From Daphnia carinata (Eukaryota; Arthropoda; Branchiopoda; Diplostraca; Daphniidae): a stretch of 64,000 bases of DNA. Below, one piece after another: positions 26,491-40,100 of this stretch (position 1 is the stretch's first letter; each line of letters begins with the position of its first letter). Under the pieces are notes generated by a model. That model made no database searches. It was not told where the DNA came from and worked only from the letters and a program-made list of their open reading frames with translations. The stretch lies in the NCBI RefSeq assembly GCF_022539665.2, contig NC_081333.1:10848971-10912970 (forward strand), read 5' to 3'. The translations under genes and the position numbers were made by a program.

Positions 26491-27415
26491 CTATCTCGTT
26501 TGAAGAAGAGATTGCGCTGGGTTGACCGCGGCTGCGAGAAAAAAGAGCCGCTCGCATCCCGCGCAAGATGAGCCGCGCTCACTAGCCGGGACAATTGAAG
26601 AGTTTATCTAAACCGAAATGAAACGGCCGTATCGGATTCGAGTAGAGAAGATTTCGAAATGAATAGGCAATCAGCCGAGCGTTATAGACGCACACACACA
26701 CACACAGACAAAATCTCAAATATCGCGTCGTGTGTGACAACGATCCGTCGACAATCATTCCCACACTGTGCCGCTGTTTCGGTCATCAGAGATGCCATGA
26801 CGTCATCGATTTGCCAGTGCCATGTATTATTATTTATTTTTTTCGAAATCCACTCAAAATTCCTCTTCCAAAAATAGAAGCCGAAAGAGACGTGGAAATC
26901 AGTGCGTCGAATTATTTACACATACCAAAATTCATTCCGTAAAAAGAACGTTGAAAACATTCACAAATTTTATTATAATTTTTTTTTTTTTGTTCTCTCT
27001 CTTCGGGCCTTTGTTGTTTTTGAAAAAAACAAAAAAACAAATGTTGTTCGCCTTACAGGTGAGCAGAGCCACACAACCAGTTTTTTATTAACTCACTAAA
27101 AAAAATCGGTCGGCATTTGCATACGGGACAGCAGCAGCACATCGAGAGAATAAGCTAACGATAGAGAACCGCGAGTAAGCGCGGGCGGAGACGGACAGTA
27201 GAATCGTCATGCAGCCGTCTGTTTTGGTGATTGGGTTCGTTTTTTTTTTTTTTTTTTTAACAACCCACCGTTCGTTGTATCGATGAATAAAGAAACAACA
27301 CATTCCGCAAACTGAGATGACACACAAAATGGAAAGCAAAAACCCTCCCCCAACAACCGGACCTAGTAAAAAAAAAAAAAAAAAAAGGTGTCTGGGCTCG
27401 TAACAGGTTCAGGTG
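23337..27415. promoter_or_regulatory. Homotypic cluster of CAGGTG E-boxes (candidate enhancer)
   Basis: By eye I find 13 CAGGTG/CACCTG sites in about 4.1 kb, starting at 23337, 23514, 24013, 24106, 24983, 25159, 25229, 25258, 25341, 25513, 26452, 27056 and 27410. Six of them fall within 536 bp (24983-25518), and five of those six read ACAGGTG or CACCTGT. CAGGTG is the recognition core of Snail/Scratch and ZEB zinc-finger repressors and of some class I bHLH dimers. The preceding 6.6 kb has none that I could find. The count is direct; enhancer function is inference. Confidence 0.4.
23392..23646 (+). CDS. Small ORF of unknown status, possible membrane peptide
   Basis: An 84-codon frame starts at an ATG at 23392 (a second ATG lies one codon upstream) and ends at TGA. 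It has balanced amino-acid composition, a central stretch SVGDVMQEIGSWLRTGDLEG and a C-terminal hydrophobic segment (WGVFIPVVVTIIYVTV) followed by RRCR, like a small tail-anchored protein. No homologue is recognised and no TATA or splice support was found. Long frames on the other strand overlap it, so chance openness is likely. It overlaps an E-box site at 23514. Confidence 0.15.
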   Translation, partial: QFDQSVIWFSPSLNEMIKQQKTESVGDVMQEIGSWLRTGDLEGRVKVDRHRPVVIFFGGEKWGVFIPVVVTIIYVTVRRCRIFQ

Positions 27416-27419
27416 TCTT

Positions 27420-27756
27420 ATCGTCGTGTTACATCTTAAACGCGCTTGTGTCAGCTTCATGATGAAAAGAAAAACCGAAAATATTTTCATATTTTTTTTT
27501 TTTTTTTTTTTTTTTGTCTATTTGATGCGAGTAGCGTCTCTGAAACTCAGCTGCTTTATGGCTGGATATTTTTTTATTTTGATTGCTTTACCAAATAGCC
27601 CGAGCAGCTATATAGCACCACTTGTATATCTCACTCGTTTTTATATGTGTGTCACTCGCATTCTCTAGCTGACTTTTGCCTTGGCCATATATCCTATATA
27701 TTAGCATTCCGTACAATACCACACGAACGGCCAGTGAAGGGAGTCATTGGGGTCGT

Positions 27757-27788
<32 letters not shown>

Positions 27789-30700
27789 GGGACCAAACCA
27801 GTTTTCGTCGATGGTGTGAGTGATATAGACCTATTTCGTTCGATTGATGATGATGCCGTTCCTTTCGGTTTACTTGTTGCGAAAAAAAAAAAAAAAAAAA
27901 CTTGTTTAACAACTGGCTTTTTTTTTGGGAGGGGGTTGTTCCCAGACGAGTCATATGCATACACTAAATAGTATATACGTCGGCAGTCATATAGCAGTGT
28001 GAATTGTGAGTTGGAACCAAAAAAAATCGTGAAAGGGCGTGAAAAAAAGCAGACGATATTTCGGGATTCCAGTCGATCGGCCACCGTGGGAAGAGCGTCT
28101 CAGCCAGCGGAGAAGGTAAAGTACCAACAGAAAATGATGAGAAAATAGAAAGAGGAGGGGGGGGGGGGGATTGAAAACAAAAACAAAACTGGAAACAATG
28201 AAAAACCAAAAATAAAACGAAAATGCGTACACAATCAGATGGAATGAAAAAAAAAAGGAGATGATGAAGAGAGAAGAGAAGAGGCGGGAGGGGGGGGGGC
28301 TATATATCGCCCACTTTTTTTGGTATTTCATTTTTTTTTGTTTTCTTGAATAATCACAGACCAATCAGCCATGCCTATTCTACCTTCTTGATTCACTTTC
28401 TTTTTTTTTTTTTTTTTTTATTCCAACCGAAAATCCATCGTAAACTTATGGAACACGCCGCGCCATCTACACGTGAGAAAATGGTTCGTCATTCACGCAG
28501 TTCTAATTGAAACGCCTACATTATCAAATCACGCGTTTTTACATCGTTGACAAGGTCACGTCATTTGTTTTGTTTCTTTTTTTTTTTCTGTGTCTGTTTT
28601 GGGTATCCATTTTTCCCTAAAACAAAAATTGTGAGCGTGATGGATTCCTTCCAATCGGCACGCCCGCTAGCATTTTTTTTTCAAAAAAAACAAAAAACAA
28701 CCACCGCCTCCGATATATAAGAAAATCCACCTGTGTTGATGTTGCCCATTTTTTTTTTTTTGCTTCCATTATGGGCGCGTCACGATATTCCCATTTTCCG
28801 ATATAGCGCCACGAAGAAGAACAACAAAGCCCATCATTAGCGCAATCGAAATCGGTGTGCGTATACATGTACATCAACATGTTTCGTTTTTTTTTTTTTT
28901 TATACCATCAGCTCAGACGGGGAAATTATTTGGCACAGCTTTAAATATTACCATTTCGTTCGTGAACTGTATGTATTTTTTTTCCCGCCCCCATTTCGTG
29001 CATTTTCAAATCGGGAACAATTTCCACCCAAAAAAAAAAGGTTCTGACAATCAAGTGACGAATGAAGGAGGATCGCAGGATGATAACCAAGAGGTTCCAT
29101 TAAAGAGTCAATATTTTGGTGGTCGGGCATTTTTTTTTTTTAGAGGGGGGTGATAGATGGTCTATGCGTGGAACAAGGGGTTCGACGTTGAAGTAGATGC
29201 ATCTAACTCGTCTAAAATTTATCTATATAGGCCTATGTCTAATACTCGAAGAAGAAGAGTTTTTTCTTTTTTTTTTTTTAAAGCTTTTTTCCCACACTGC
29301 GTACATATCCATACATTAGACATATATGTCTTCCGGGAGCCCATTCAATGGCGAGACATTTTGGAGAGACGAATAGCCTTGATGAATATCGTCCCGTTCC
29401 GATCGACAAGATGGATGTCTCTCGACCAACATTTATTTGAAGAGAAGTGCTGGCCAGAATAGAGGCAGAAAACACAGAGGCCGCCAACAGCAGGAGGTGC
29501 ACAGAATCTCCCTTTTTTTTTTTTTCTTAAATTTTATATTTTCAGGTTAAAAGAAAAGAATCTGATGGCGTAACATAGACACATTTATTCTTTAACTCTT
29601 TTTTTTTTTTAGCCGGACGAATATTGAATAAAGTCACAAGTAAAATAAAAAAAAAACGAATAATCATATTCGTATCGCCCTAGAGGTGTCCATCTATTAT
29701 AAACAAGTTGCAGACTAGCATTATACACACATATAGGCAAAGCATCTGATTAGTGCGCAGACAACGCGGATCTCATACCGAACTGGTCAAACGAGAAATC
29801 AGAAAACACGAACATCAAAACAAAAAAAAAAACAAAAAAAAAATGTGAAAAAAAAAAAATAAAAATAAATGACTGTGGGATGAGATGATGAGCAGGGTGA
29901 AAGCGTGAGAAGACGAAAAAAAAGATTCTCATGACTTATTGCGTCTGAGAGAGACTCTCTCTAACTAGACGCCAGCCAAAAATAATCGAAAGGGAATCGA
30001 ATCAAAGAAAAAGAAAAAAAAAAGACAAGCATTTATTACCACGCAAATGAAGCGCGATTGTATATACACACGTCAGGCTGTATACGGTCATGGCGTCACT
30101 GTCATTACAAAAAAAAAAAAAAGCCAGCTATTAAAATACTATAAACTTTGGGGTCGATAAGCTTCTGATGCTCCTCTATTACACCCTATAGAAAATTCTA
30201 ACCCCCTCAAGAAGTCTATAACCAGCCCCCTGGAAATGAAGCCCCTCTCCATCATCATCTGCATCAGGGTCTTAGCCTTCGAGAGGGGTGTCTTTTTTTT
30301 TTCTTTCCTCCCGTGATCGAGGACTTGATGTGTCGTCTACCGTTTGATATCGATAGGGCGCGGCTTCATCTTCTATTTTAAATGCCCCAAGCCTTTTAAA
30401 TGCTCCTTTATTTCGTTGTTGTGTTTCCCACATCGCACTGAGATCGACGCACGATCGTGATAAGCACAACCCTCTATTGTTGTGGCTGCGAGTATTTATC
30501 TCCCGTTTGCCCTATTCCCCCCCACAAAACACAGCAACATTTTTATCATCCCATATAGACTCCTTTTTTTCTTTCAATCGTTATCATCATCATTATTATC
30601 AATTCTTTGTGTGAAGGTTTAATGTGCTGCCGTATTTTTCCTTTTAAAGCCCAAACTTTGCTTGAAAACCCCAAATGGGGTGATTTTGTATTTTGACTAC

Positions 30701-33700
30701 TGGCACGTTTAAACAATTGACAGGTGATATGTGGCGACCTTGATGTACAATACGTTTTTTTTTTTTCCCATAGAGTTTTTTTTTTTTTTTTGGTAAAGAT
30801 CCACTCAATCTTTTCGTCTCTCATCACGCGGGGTTCTATACCCGCAATCGAGCCCGTAATTTCTATTTAATAAGCCACCGACAACAATTATCGATTCAGA
30901 CGTTACGCTTCTTTGAGGTTTTTTTTTCGTTTGGACGAAAATCATTTCCCACGTTTTATAATGTGGTTGACCCCATCTTGATTACATCAAAGCTGCAGTC
31001 CCCGGCTGGGTCATAAAAACAAATTCACGTGTATAAAAAAAATGCATGATGACGCGTCTCCGAAATTGCCCTAGCGTCAGAGAAAGTCCCGACAATCGAC
31101 ACCCGATAACAAAAATCGCTGCCTCGTTCAACATTTGTTTAATTGGGTTCAAAAGAAGATCGAGCCATGTTTCTATAATTTCGCAGAAAACAAAAAACAG
31201 CAGGTTGATGATGCAACAATTGTTTGTAATTAAGCAGAGCTCAACGTTTTCTCTCTTATTATGTTCTATAATTTCTTTAGTTTTCGAAATATATATGTAT
31301 ACGTATATTCTCTACCTGTGTGCCCTACAATTGCGGTCGACTCTTTGGTGAGCGATTGGCACAGGTTACACGCGTATCCACGAAACGTCTTCGTTTTCTT
31401 CCAAGGACTCGAAAGTTGCCGAACATTATTCTCCTTTTTTTTTTTTCATTTCATCCCCATTTCGTCTATGCTGACCTAAAAGATAAAGCACTGCGATAGG
31501 GACCTTGTCTTTAGCCACATCAGAGTAACCAGCAGCGCGTATGAGCTGGGCTGTGTCCCGGTCATTGGGAAAAGAAAAGAATAAAAGGCATACAACAACA
31601 CACATACATTTCCCACTATAAGACATACAAAGAATAAAGCACTGCATTTTGTTTTTTTCTTTAAAAAAAAAAAAAAAAAAAATCTTATCTCTTCATACAC
31701 ACACATGTGCTGGGCACGTATACGGCGCGCACACAAAAGAATTCTTCTTTTTTTTTTTTCGGGAGGTTATTATTCGTTTATTATCGTCACGCGGCCATAA
31801 GATAATCGAGTACCGCAATGCCCCGGTGTTGAACTTTTTCTTGTTGTGAAATTTGTTGCTATGTGTGTGCGGTTTAACCGTTTAACCGACCCCGTTTTCT
31901 CCTCGAGGTCCAGCAGGTCCACACACACACACACACACACACACACGAGTTGCCTCCCGTATATATTATTCAAGAAAAGTCAACCCATTCGGATGGTTGT
32001 GTACTGCAACTCGTATATATATTGCGGCTATTGCTTGCGATTTGCGATGCGATGGATGAAACGATTTATGATGCCCGCCGCCGTTTTTCATCCATGTATC
32101 ACGATTATCGCCGTATAGTCTTGTGCGTATGATAAGAAGAAGGTCTCCTGCTAGTTCGTTTTCCTTTTTTTAGCAGTCCAGGCATTTGCTTCATGGCAAT
32201 TGTGATGATGCGGTAGGGCCTGTCCTGCTGTCCTCTCTTTTATATATTTTTCCTCCATTCTATTTATATCTGCCCCTTTCTTCCACTTCGTGTACTTGTT
32301 ATTATTCTTTTCGATATCTTTTTCAAAGATGGCGCACACTCACGACGGACCTTGATGTCAAAGACATATTTTTATTTATTTATATTCTCTCTTTTGGGAT
32401 GAGCTTTCTTTGAGGTACCAGCAGTGCCTTGTCGTCTATTCATTGCGTCTTTTCGGCGGGGACAAACACATTTTTTTTTTTCCTAACCCTTCCTATCAAC
32501 AACAACACACGCCAACATTTCTCTGTCTATCTCCATGAGAGTGGGACATTTGTGAAAATCCTTGTTTGAATCCGATGGATGCGGCGGGATACCTGGTTAT
32601 TATTCTTGGTGGGCATCGCACTTCTTCTACATACATTCCTATATCTACCTGTTTTCGCCATTGTTGAACGCAGGTTCCCGATAAGGGGCTTCCCAATCGT
32701 CTCATGTGTCTCTTCTTTTTCTTCTTTTCACAACAGCATAAAAAAAATCAGATGATGATTCATCGTGTTCTCTAATTTTTTGTTTTTGCTGTGCATGTTT
32801 TCAATGACTTGTAGCTACTTCTTACCTGCTGGCGGTGTGGTCTACATCAATTTTCAGCTACCTGCGTGAGCATGCTAGAGCATGGATAAGGTCGATTGGC
32901 CATGGAACTGTTTTTTTTTTGGTTTTTCTTTTAAAGGATAATTTTCACAGACGCCAAGCAACAACAGTTGCATCACACAAAAAACAAAACAAAATGAAGG
33001 ATTGATGTGGGTTCCAACCGGTAATTTACGACTTAAACGATCTGTGCATGTGTTTTGCACTGTTATGCTCCTTTTTTCTGCATTATTAAACCGATAAAAC
33101 ATGAGCCAAGAGCATATGGCATTGTTTACTCCACCCCTTGCTGTGGTCAAAGCGATATCGTCAAGCAACTTCTTCCATATTTTCAGTTGCAACATATCAA
33201 CCCTTTTTGTTTTCTCTCTTTTTTTGTTTTTTTTCTAATTCTTTGCCTTTTCGGAAAATACATCACCATTTTGGAATGCTTGACTTTATACACAACAGCG
33301 TCTCCGCCCTTTTGTGTGTTGTGCTTGTCGTCGTGTGATTACGTATCGGACGTGAGATCGCATACTCGTATACCACTCGTGTGCCACAGCGGGCCGAGCC
33401 TCTGGTTTAAAGAACTCGTCCACCCCGCCGCATACCAACGTAACTTAACTAATGTGACTGGCCCCAACTGTGTAAAGGCCATTTTTCCAAGCACTAAATA
33501 ATTTTTTTTTTTTGGTTTTTTCATAATTCCATTATAGCACACGTCCGTTCCAGTTTTCATACTTTGACAAAGCGAACGAAATGGCGTGTTGTACGCGGAA
33601 AAAAAAATGGAGGCGAATGATACGTGTGAAATCCTTGGGATATTCAAAAGAAAACGGAATATTTAAGCGTGGTCAATTTGACATATCAAATGAGGGGAAC

Positions 33701-36090
33701 GAGTGATGGAATAATGTGAACCACACACACACACACACACATGTGGTTTGCCGTGAGTGAGCTAATGGATCAGCGGCCACCTCCCGTTGCCGTAACGATG
33801 GTGTTCTATAAAACGGTCGGGAAAAAAAAACAAAAATAACTCATTACAATCTAACACATAATAAATGTGATACGCCCCTTTTCTCAGAGCAACAAAACTG
33901 AAAAAAAAAAAAGAAGTGATGATTCTATAAAAACTCGGTTCATCATCATCATCATGAACAGGCGGACTGGTTGTTCTCTTTTATCATTATCAAAATCCCG
34001 GTAGGAGGGCCACTCCTTTTTGGTCAGCTCTCCTTCTCTCTGATTAACCTTTTTGTTATAATCACACACACACCCTAATGTATATCTACTGCTTTCATAA
34101 AGTATATAAGGTTAGCGCGCATAGCTCCCGGTTGTCTCTCGCAGCGTAATCAGAGAAATGATTAAGAAATATACAAAAAGGGAGAAGAAAACAAAAAAGA
34201 AAAAGGAGAACACAACACCGTTCTTGATGAAAATGGATCTATTTAATACATCTATTTCTACCTGCGCTCATGTGTGTTTCTCTGTTACACACGGCATTTT
34301 GGTAAGAAGACGGACAAGGGTTGCGTGACTGCGGCTTTGCTACTGCTTATGTAGAACAAGAGTGGGGAACCGAGACTGATGGCAATAAAAGAAAGAGAAA
34401 GAAAAAATGAAGAAACGAATAAATAAACGAACGAAACAGCAACAAAAAAAAATGCTGCTGCACCTTAGTGTGCATACACACATATATAAGCTTCGGTGAT
34501 AATTACCTTGTCAAATGTTCAAGTCTTGAAAGAAAAGAGGGAAACCTTTCACGGTGGTGGCTTTTTTTTTTTGGCCGTGATGATGATGATGATTTCCCTG
34601 ACTATTTTTAAAAAGTCGGGGTTTGCGTGCACAGTCATTTTGCGCTCTTATGTGTATAGCTCAACTCGCATACATCCATCAGTGACCTCTTCTTTCAGCT
34701 ACTGTTGTAATGCGGCTTCTTCGTTTCTCTTTTTCTTCTTCGTCTTTTGACGCCGTTTCCATTTCACCCTCGTTATTTGAATAAGAATTCTCTCAACAAT
34801 TCAGTAGTTCTCGTCTATCCAGGTGTGGTATACACAGGAGAAGCTCCCTAATTTTTCGTTGTTTGAGAGTAGTAATAACAAGACGTGAACTTTCTCTTTG
34901 ATTTGCAACCACACACAGATACGTAGAAAGACAGCAGACAGGCACGTAGGGGAGAGAAAGTCGTCACCTGTTGGATAAGAGAATATGATGGACACTTGTT
35001 GAGAGAGTGAAAAGCCCAGGAAATGAATGATTTCCTCGGATTGTGTCATAGGGGAGAAAAAAAAAGGAATCTCTTGACAAGCTTTTATTTTCTTTCTATT
35101 TCTGCAAAAAACTTGTAAATCAACTTTCATCAATCAAAGGTATAACTCACCGTGCAATATTAAATGAGTGTACATCCCGTAGGGAAAGAAATTTGGCAAA
35201 CTGCTTTAATCTAAAAAGAAAAAAAAAATCGTTCATCATAAACGCCATAACTGGACGTTAAACAATCGCTTGTGTTAGGTAGCAAACTCGTTATTAAACA
35301 TTGAACCTTGTGAATCGCCTACTGGACATGTTTGTTTTCGAAATTTTCAGGGAAAACGGAGGGATATAAATTTAACATAAAAAAAAAACAGAACTCCAAT
35401 CTTGACATTTGATCTAAATAGTTGATTGGCTTCAGGTGAAATCACAAGAAGGGGGAAATAAGGTGGGCGTTGCGGGGGGTTTCGATGTGAAAATGCCGCA
35501 GGAAAATAGCTCACTGGTACATATCTTTTATCTTCATCATTCGTCCCATTTCTTTGGAAATGTTGTGTGTCTGTTTGTAGGGGTCTGATTCCGAAAACGT
35601 CACACTCTGACAGTTGGATGTCTTTATCGAGTTTCGTTTATCTCTCATCTTAATACTAAATATTTGTATTACGCTGGCAGTGCCTGTTTTTTCTTGGAGG
35701 ATGACAGCTCACCACAGAATTTCATAGACGTGAAAAAAAAGCTCCCGCAAAAAGCCTGCTAACGTCACGTTAACAAACCGGTTGCTATGGTAGTCTTTAA
35801 ATATTTATTAAGATCAAAATTAACGACAATACCCACACACATTCAGGTTTCCACAGCCTTAAGCTGAACGAGGTTTCTACTCACCTGTAACGTTCACGGT
35901 TCGGTATGGTCTAGGTATGCACACCTTCTTGAATTCAAAACTCCTCCTCCTAGTCAGACGAAGAAAAAAAAAGAAAAAAGATGGGGAATAGAGAAGAATT
36001 ATTATTATACTTTTATGTTTTCTTTTTCTGATTGTCTTCATCGTATCTCTTCCCATTTCTTATTGCAGTAGTACTTCATTTTTTCCCATT
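27420..36090. other. Gene-poor, simple-sequence-rich stretch (part 3)
   Basis: No recognisable gene. Homopolymers and microsatellites continue, for example T runs at about 27491, (CA)n at 31921-31946 and (CA)n at about 33722-33742. Coding-like but unsupported frames occur on the minus strand at 30272-30469 and on the plus strand at 33055-33501. TATA-like sequence is seen at 34103-34110 without a matching initiator. Further E-boxes are scattered (28728, 30721, 34820, 34965, 35433 and 35882). Confidence 0.6.
31921..31946. repeat. (AC)n microsatellite
   Basis: Thirteen AC units following GTCC. Confidence 0.95.
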
Positions 36091-36098
36091 GTGCTGGA

Positions 36099-37182
36099 AT
36101 GAACTTGATCGCACGATCGGACCCAGGATTTCGGGTGATGGACGAGCGGAGTCGAATCGTGTTGGCGCACATTCGAGAAGAGCAAGGTAGATGGGTGAGC
36201 ATATTTGGAAAATGGGAGGAGAAAAAAACAAAACAAAGTGACGTCAGTATTTAATGATGGGGGGGGGTGGGATCTTCTTTAGTCGGGCGCCATCATTGCT
36301 GTAGGTCTGCGACCGTACGACTGACTGACAGCGCTACCGTTGATTGTTATTTGCCGGGATCGATGAGTGCGGCCCCCCCACACACTCACGCCGATTAAAA
36401 GACCCCATATCACTACGTTCCCCAGGAAAAAAAAAAATGTTGGGTTCACGTAGTCTAATGAAAACAAGGGGAAATCCCTCCGATGGCAAACATGAAAGTC
36501 ACTGAATGTCGCCATTTCTTTTATTAACATCTTCACAACAAAATAGCGGCACGTATGCACGAAATCGATACCAAGTTTAGAATAGAAAGTTTCCCACTCA
36601 TTTCGTAAGTACAATTAAAAGAGTGAAAACACTTTTCAGGTACTCAATTTTTTGTTTCGGCCAAATACCAACGCCAAGAAGCAGAGAATCGTTGCGAATA
36701 AAAAGAGGATGATTTGATCAAAAAAAAGTCCTTTTGGCCTTCGACTCACCTTTCATCTTACATGAATTTATGTGTACATGCGACTGGAATTTGCCTTATG
36801 TATTACTTCGAAATAGAATCGCATGGAGCAAAGAGAGGCTCACTTGAGAAAGAACGGAGATGTTCTCTCATGTGTCAGTAGAAAAAGAAATATCCAGCTG
36901 TGTGTATGCTTTGCACTCCATCACATCGCTGTCTCAACTCGACCGTTACCAAATTAGCCACTGGGGGGCTGAGAAGCTCAGCTTTTTTTTTTTCGAAGAG
37001 TGATAAGAGTCTGCATCTTCATTTTTCTCTATTTTGAATTTCTCTTCTGTTTTGAAGCTTCTTCAACTGTTGGACGCGTTCCTTTAAATCGCGCATCTAG
37101 TAGAGGTCCAAGTGTGTCACGGCCGCCGCCACGCAGCCAAAAAGGACGACATGAGAAAGAAAGAAAGGAGGATATCAGATAG
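36099..37182 (+). CDS. Candidate two-exon gene, unrecognised
   Basis: Exon A (36099-36186) starts with ATG after an in-frame TAG and reads MNLIARSDPGF, then RVMDERSRIVLAHIREEQ, ending at a donor (GAGCAAG then GTAGAT, phase 1). Exon B (37059-37182), after a pyrimidine-rich acceptor (TCTTCTGTTTTGAAG), continues in the compatible phase as SSTVGRVPLNRASSRGPSVS and on to TAG, giving about 70 residues rich in Arg and Ser. A second donor (TGG then GTGAGC at 36194) would join in phase 0 to another open segment at 37381. Both exons are high-complexity in low-complexity surroundings, and the phases match, which is the main support. No domain or family is recognised. It may be the 5' end of a longer gene with more exons to the right, or a chance pairing. 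Confidence 0.27.
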
Positions 37183-37199
37183 AGTCTGACAGAATTATA

Positions 37200-40100
37200 T
37201 CACACGAACAACTGTACGCATTTAAGGTCGACCCTATGGATGAGAACACGATGGGGGGAATAATACAGCCCACAGCTGAATATGCTCTCTCTTCTCAGCG
37301 GTGTCTTTTTTGGGGGGGTGGGGGGGGGGGACTGTTGCTGCTGTTGCAGCTGAGGCACTTGTCAGCGCTTATCTGCAGGTTATCTACCCAGCTAGCGGTC
37401 ACATAAAAACGTTGGATTTATATGCAACTCGTTCCACCGAATACCCCCCTCCTCCTCCACGTACAGAGCAAAAGGAGACCTATACTGGAACACACGCAAC
37501 AATGTAGCCAAACGTACCCACAACTGGATGCATTGCCAGCCCTCATTAAACCCCGATCGAGAGATTAAACCAGACGACAAGAAAAAGAGTTTTTTCCTTT
37601 TTTTTTTTTCCTCTTTTTGTTTGTGTGTTTACGGGTTAAAAGGTCCCTCGGTGAGCCACAAAGGCTACGGGGGAAATAAAATAAAAGTTTCCAGTCTAAC
37701 GGTTGAGAGAGAGTGGACTCAGTCCGTCCCATTCAATCGCGGACACATATATCTCTCTCGCTCTCCAACTTACAGTCGTAGATGACTATCACCGTCTTCT
37801 TCCCAGCTGGCCGTTAGAGTTGCAGTGCACATAGATGTCCCCCCTCCAACGTCTCCAGCTGTGTGACTTTCGTCTTCCCGCACGCAGCATCTTTACCTTA
37901 ACAATACGAAAAGAAAAAAAAAAAATAAGAAAAGGAGAAACAAGTGTGTTATTACACAAGAGAGCGCGTCATAGACACACAAACTCTTTCAGGGGAAAGT
38001 ATTAAACGACTGTGCGACCCACGCGAGACATAAACGAAATAGGACATGTTTCAAAATCCCTCCTGCGCCCCCTTTTACAACAAAAAAAAAAAAAAATCTA
38101 ATAAATAAATAAATAAAATAAAAAAAATAGTGGTAGAAGTAAGAAAAGCCGTTGAGCTTGGCCATCACCAATGCAACCGCCATAACAATCTAATAAATCT
38201 GGTTCAACAGCGACTGGATGTTTGTAGAGAAAAAGAAAAGAAGACGAGAAAAGATGGTTTTTCAATCCGCTTCTTGTTATGTGTGTTAAGCTTTCTGAGC
38301 CTTGATGGCTGAGCAGAGGCAATGACAGTAAATCAACCTTTCTTTTTGAATACGTAAAGCCTTCCCGTCTCTGGTCCGCAGTCAAAAATATTCTGCGTGC
38401 AAGTGATGTTTCGTGCAAAAACATCGTCCTGCCATGAATGAAATGACCAATGCGTGCCGATCAATACCAAATACCTACTAAAAAAAAAAATCGAATCCTC
38501 CTGATTTTTATGTTTATTTTTTTTTTTTCGTTCCAGACACTATTTTGCATCCTATAGTGTGTAAAGCTAACATTTTGTATAATAATGTCTTTCCATTTAT
38601 TTCGCTATCGCGTATAGAGTCGACACCGAAAATGGTCAGCACTTTTTTTTTTCTTTTCTCTTTCTGGTTCACACAAATGGACGTCTAAGCTGGTGACTAC
38701 AATTTCAATGGCTTCGCCTTTTTGGCAGAGCATCCAGTGCAGACAAGGTGTCTGAGAATGAGTCACCACGGCGACATTTGCTCAAGTTCAAGCCGGACGC
38801 ACTATTTCATACTGAATAATAATAAAAGCTTTAGGGGGATATACGGCGCGATTACAGAACAAAACGACTTTTTCTGTCGTGTCATTTTCTTCGGGATTTT
38901 TTTTTCTTTATATTGTTTGTGTCTTTTCTATTTGCACCTGTTTGCGCGGGGTCCGCTTTAGAATCCCTAACTGATCTCATTATGGAATTATAACGCGCGC
39001 GCTCGTCTCTTCGGCTGCAGTAGGAAGGAAGTGTTTGTATGGCAGCACATGGAAATCTAAATGATTTCTCGTGTCATTTGATACGTAATCCGCTTTCGAG
39101 ACAACAAAAGATTAAACCGAATATTACATACTTGACGAGCCAGACGTTTATTTCAGAAAAAGCGCGCTCGGGCTTACGTTTGACTGCCAAATAGAGAGAC
39201 AAAATCGGACGCTGACAGATCTTGACTAGCAACGGCGATTGTTGGCTGCCTTTGACTCGGTCGGCTCCTCTTTTTTCCCCTCCTCAGCCGCTCTTTTTTT
39301 TGTGTGTGTGTGTAAACTAAATAATGCAACAGGTTGAATCTTTTCTTTCTCATTTAGGATCTAGATCCAAGAATGGTCATCATCTCTCTTGCCCTGTCTT
39401 TTTCTTTTCACCTTCAAATCGGAAATCATCGTTCATCTTACCTGTTGCGAACAGAAAATCCGTAATTTTATGCACGCAAAAAAGTCATTGGCACGTCTGT
39501 GTATCGAGTTCTCATTCTTGGCCGTCACTGCTGCCCATAAATCGTCTATAAAAGTACGATTATAGCGCATCACCTTTTTTTCTTTTGCCGTACGTTCTGT
39601 TGAACCGCACCGAAACGTTCACGTCCGTCGTCATGTTGCCGTCACGAGGTCACCGTGCGTCTATCCCCAAACCAGCATGTGCAGATGTTTATCGTGTAGC
39701 TAGCCCGAGTCCTTGACAGCAGCAGTATGAGCATTCCGCAAGAGCCAGACATAAATCGCGGACAATTCAGCGCTCAACCCAAGACCAAAGAAAAAGCGTT
39801 CACAAAGAGAAACATATTACAAGCAGTCATCAGTTTCATCAGAAACGAAATAAAGACGAAGAATAAATAAAAGTGCACAAAGTCAACCCTTAAACATGCC
39901 AACGGGTCAGTGTGTTCATCTAGATCGGGAGCGATTCTCATCTCGAGCCATCAATTGAGCTAGGAGGATAGGTGGCAGTGGTAGTAATGGAGTACCACAC
40001 AGGCACATACAAAATCACGCAATAAGAGTTGAAGAGCCCCTTTTTTTTTTATATGGAGATCTATGTATGTATATCTATTTGTTATCCAGGGCTTTTATTG

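Noticed and set aside
30272-30469. 65-codon minus-strand frame with balanced composition
   Set aside because: No splice sites, promoter or family resemblance could be assigned; kept only as a note.
33055-33501. 148-codon plus-strand frame
   Set aside because: Middle part is poly-T-derived Phe/Leu, and the minus strand is open over the same stretch.
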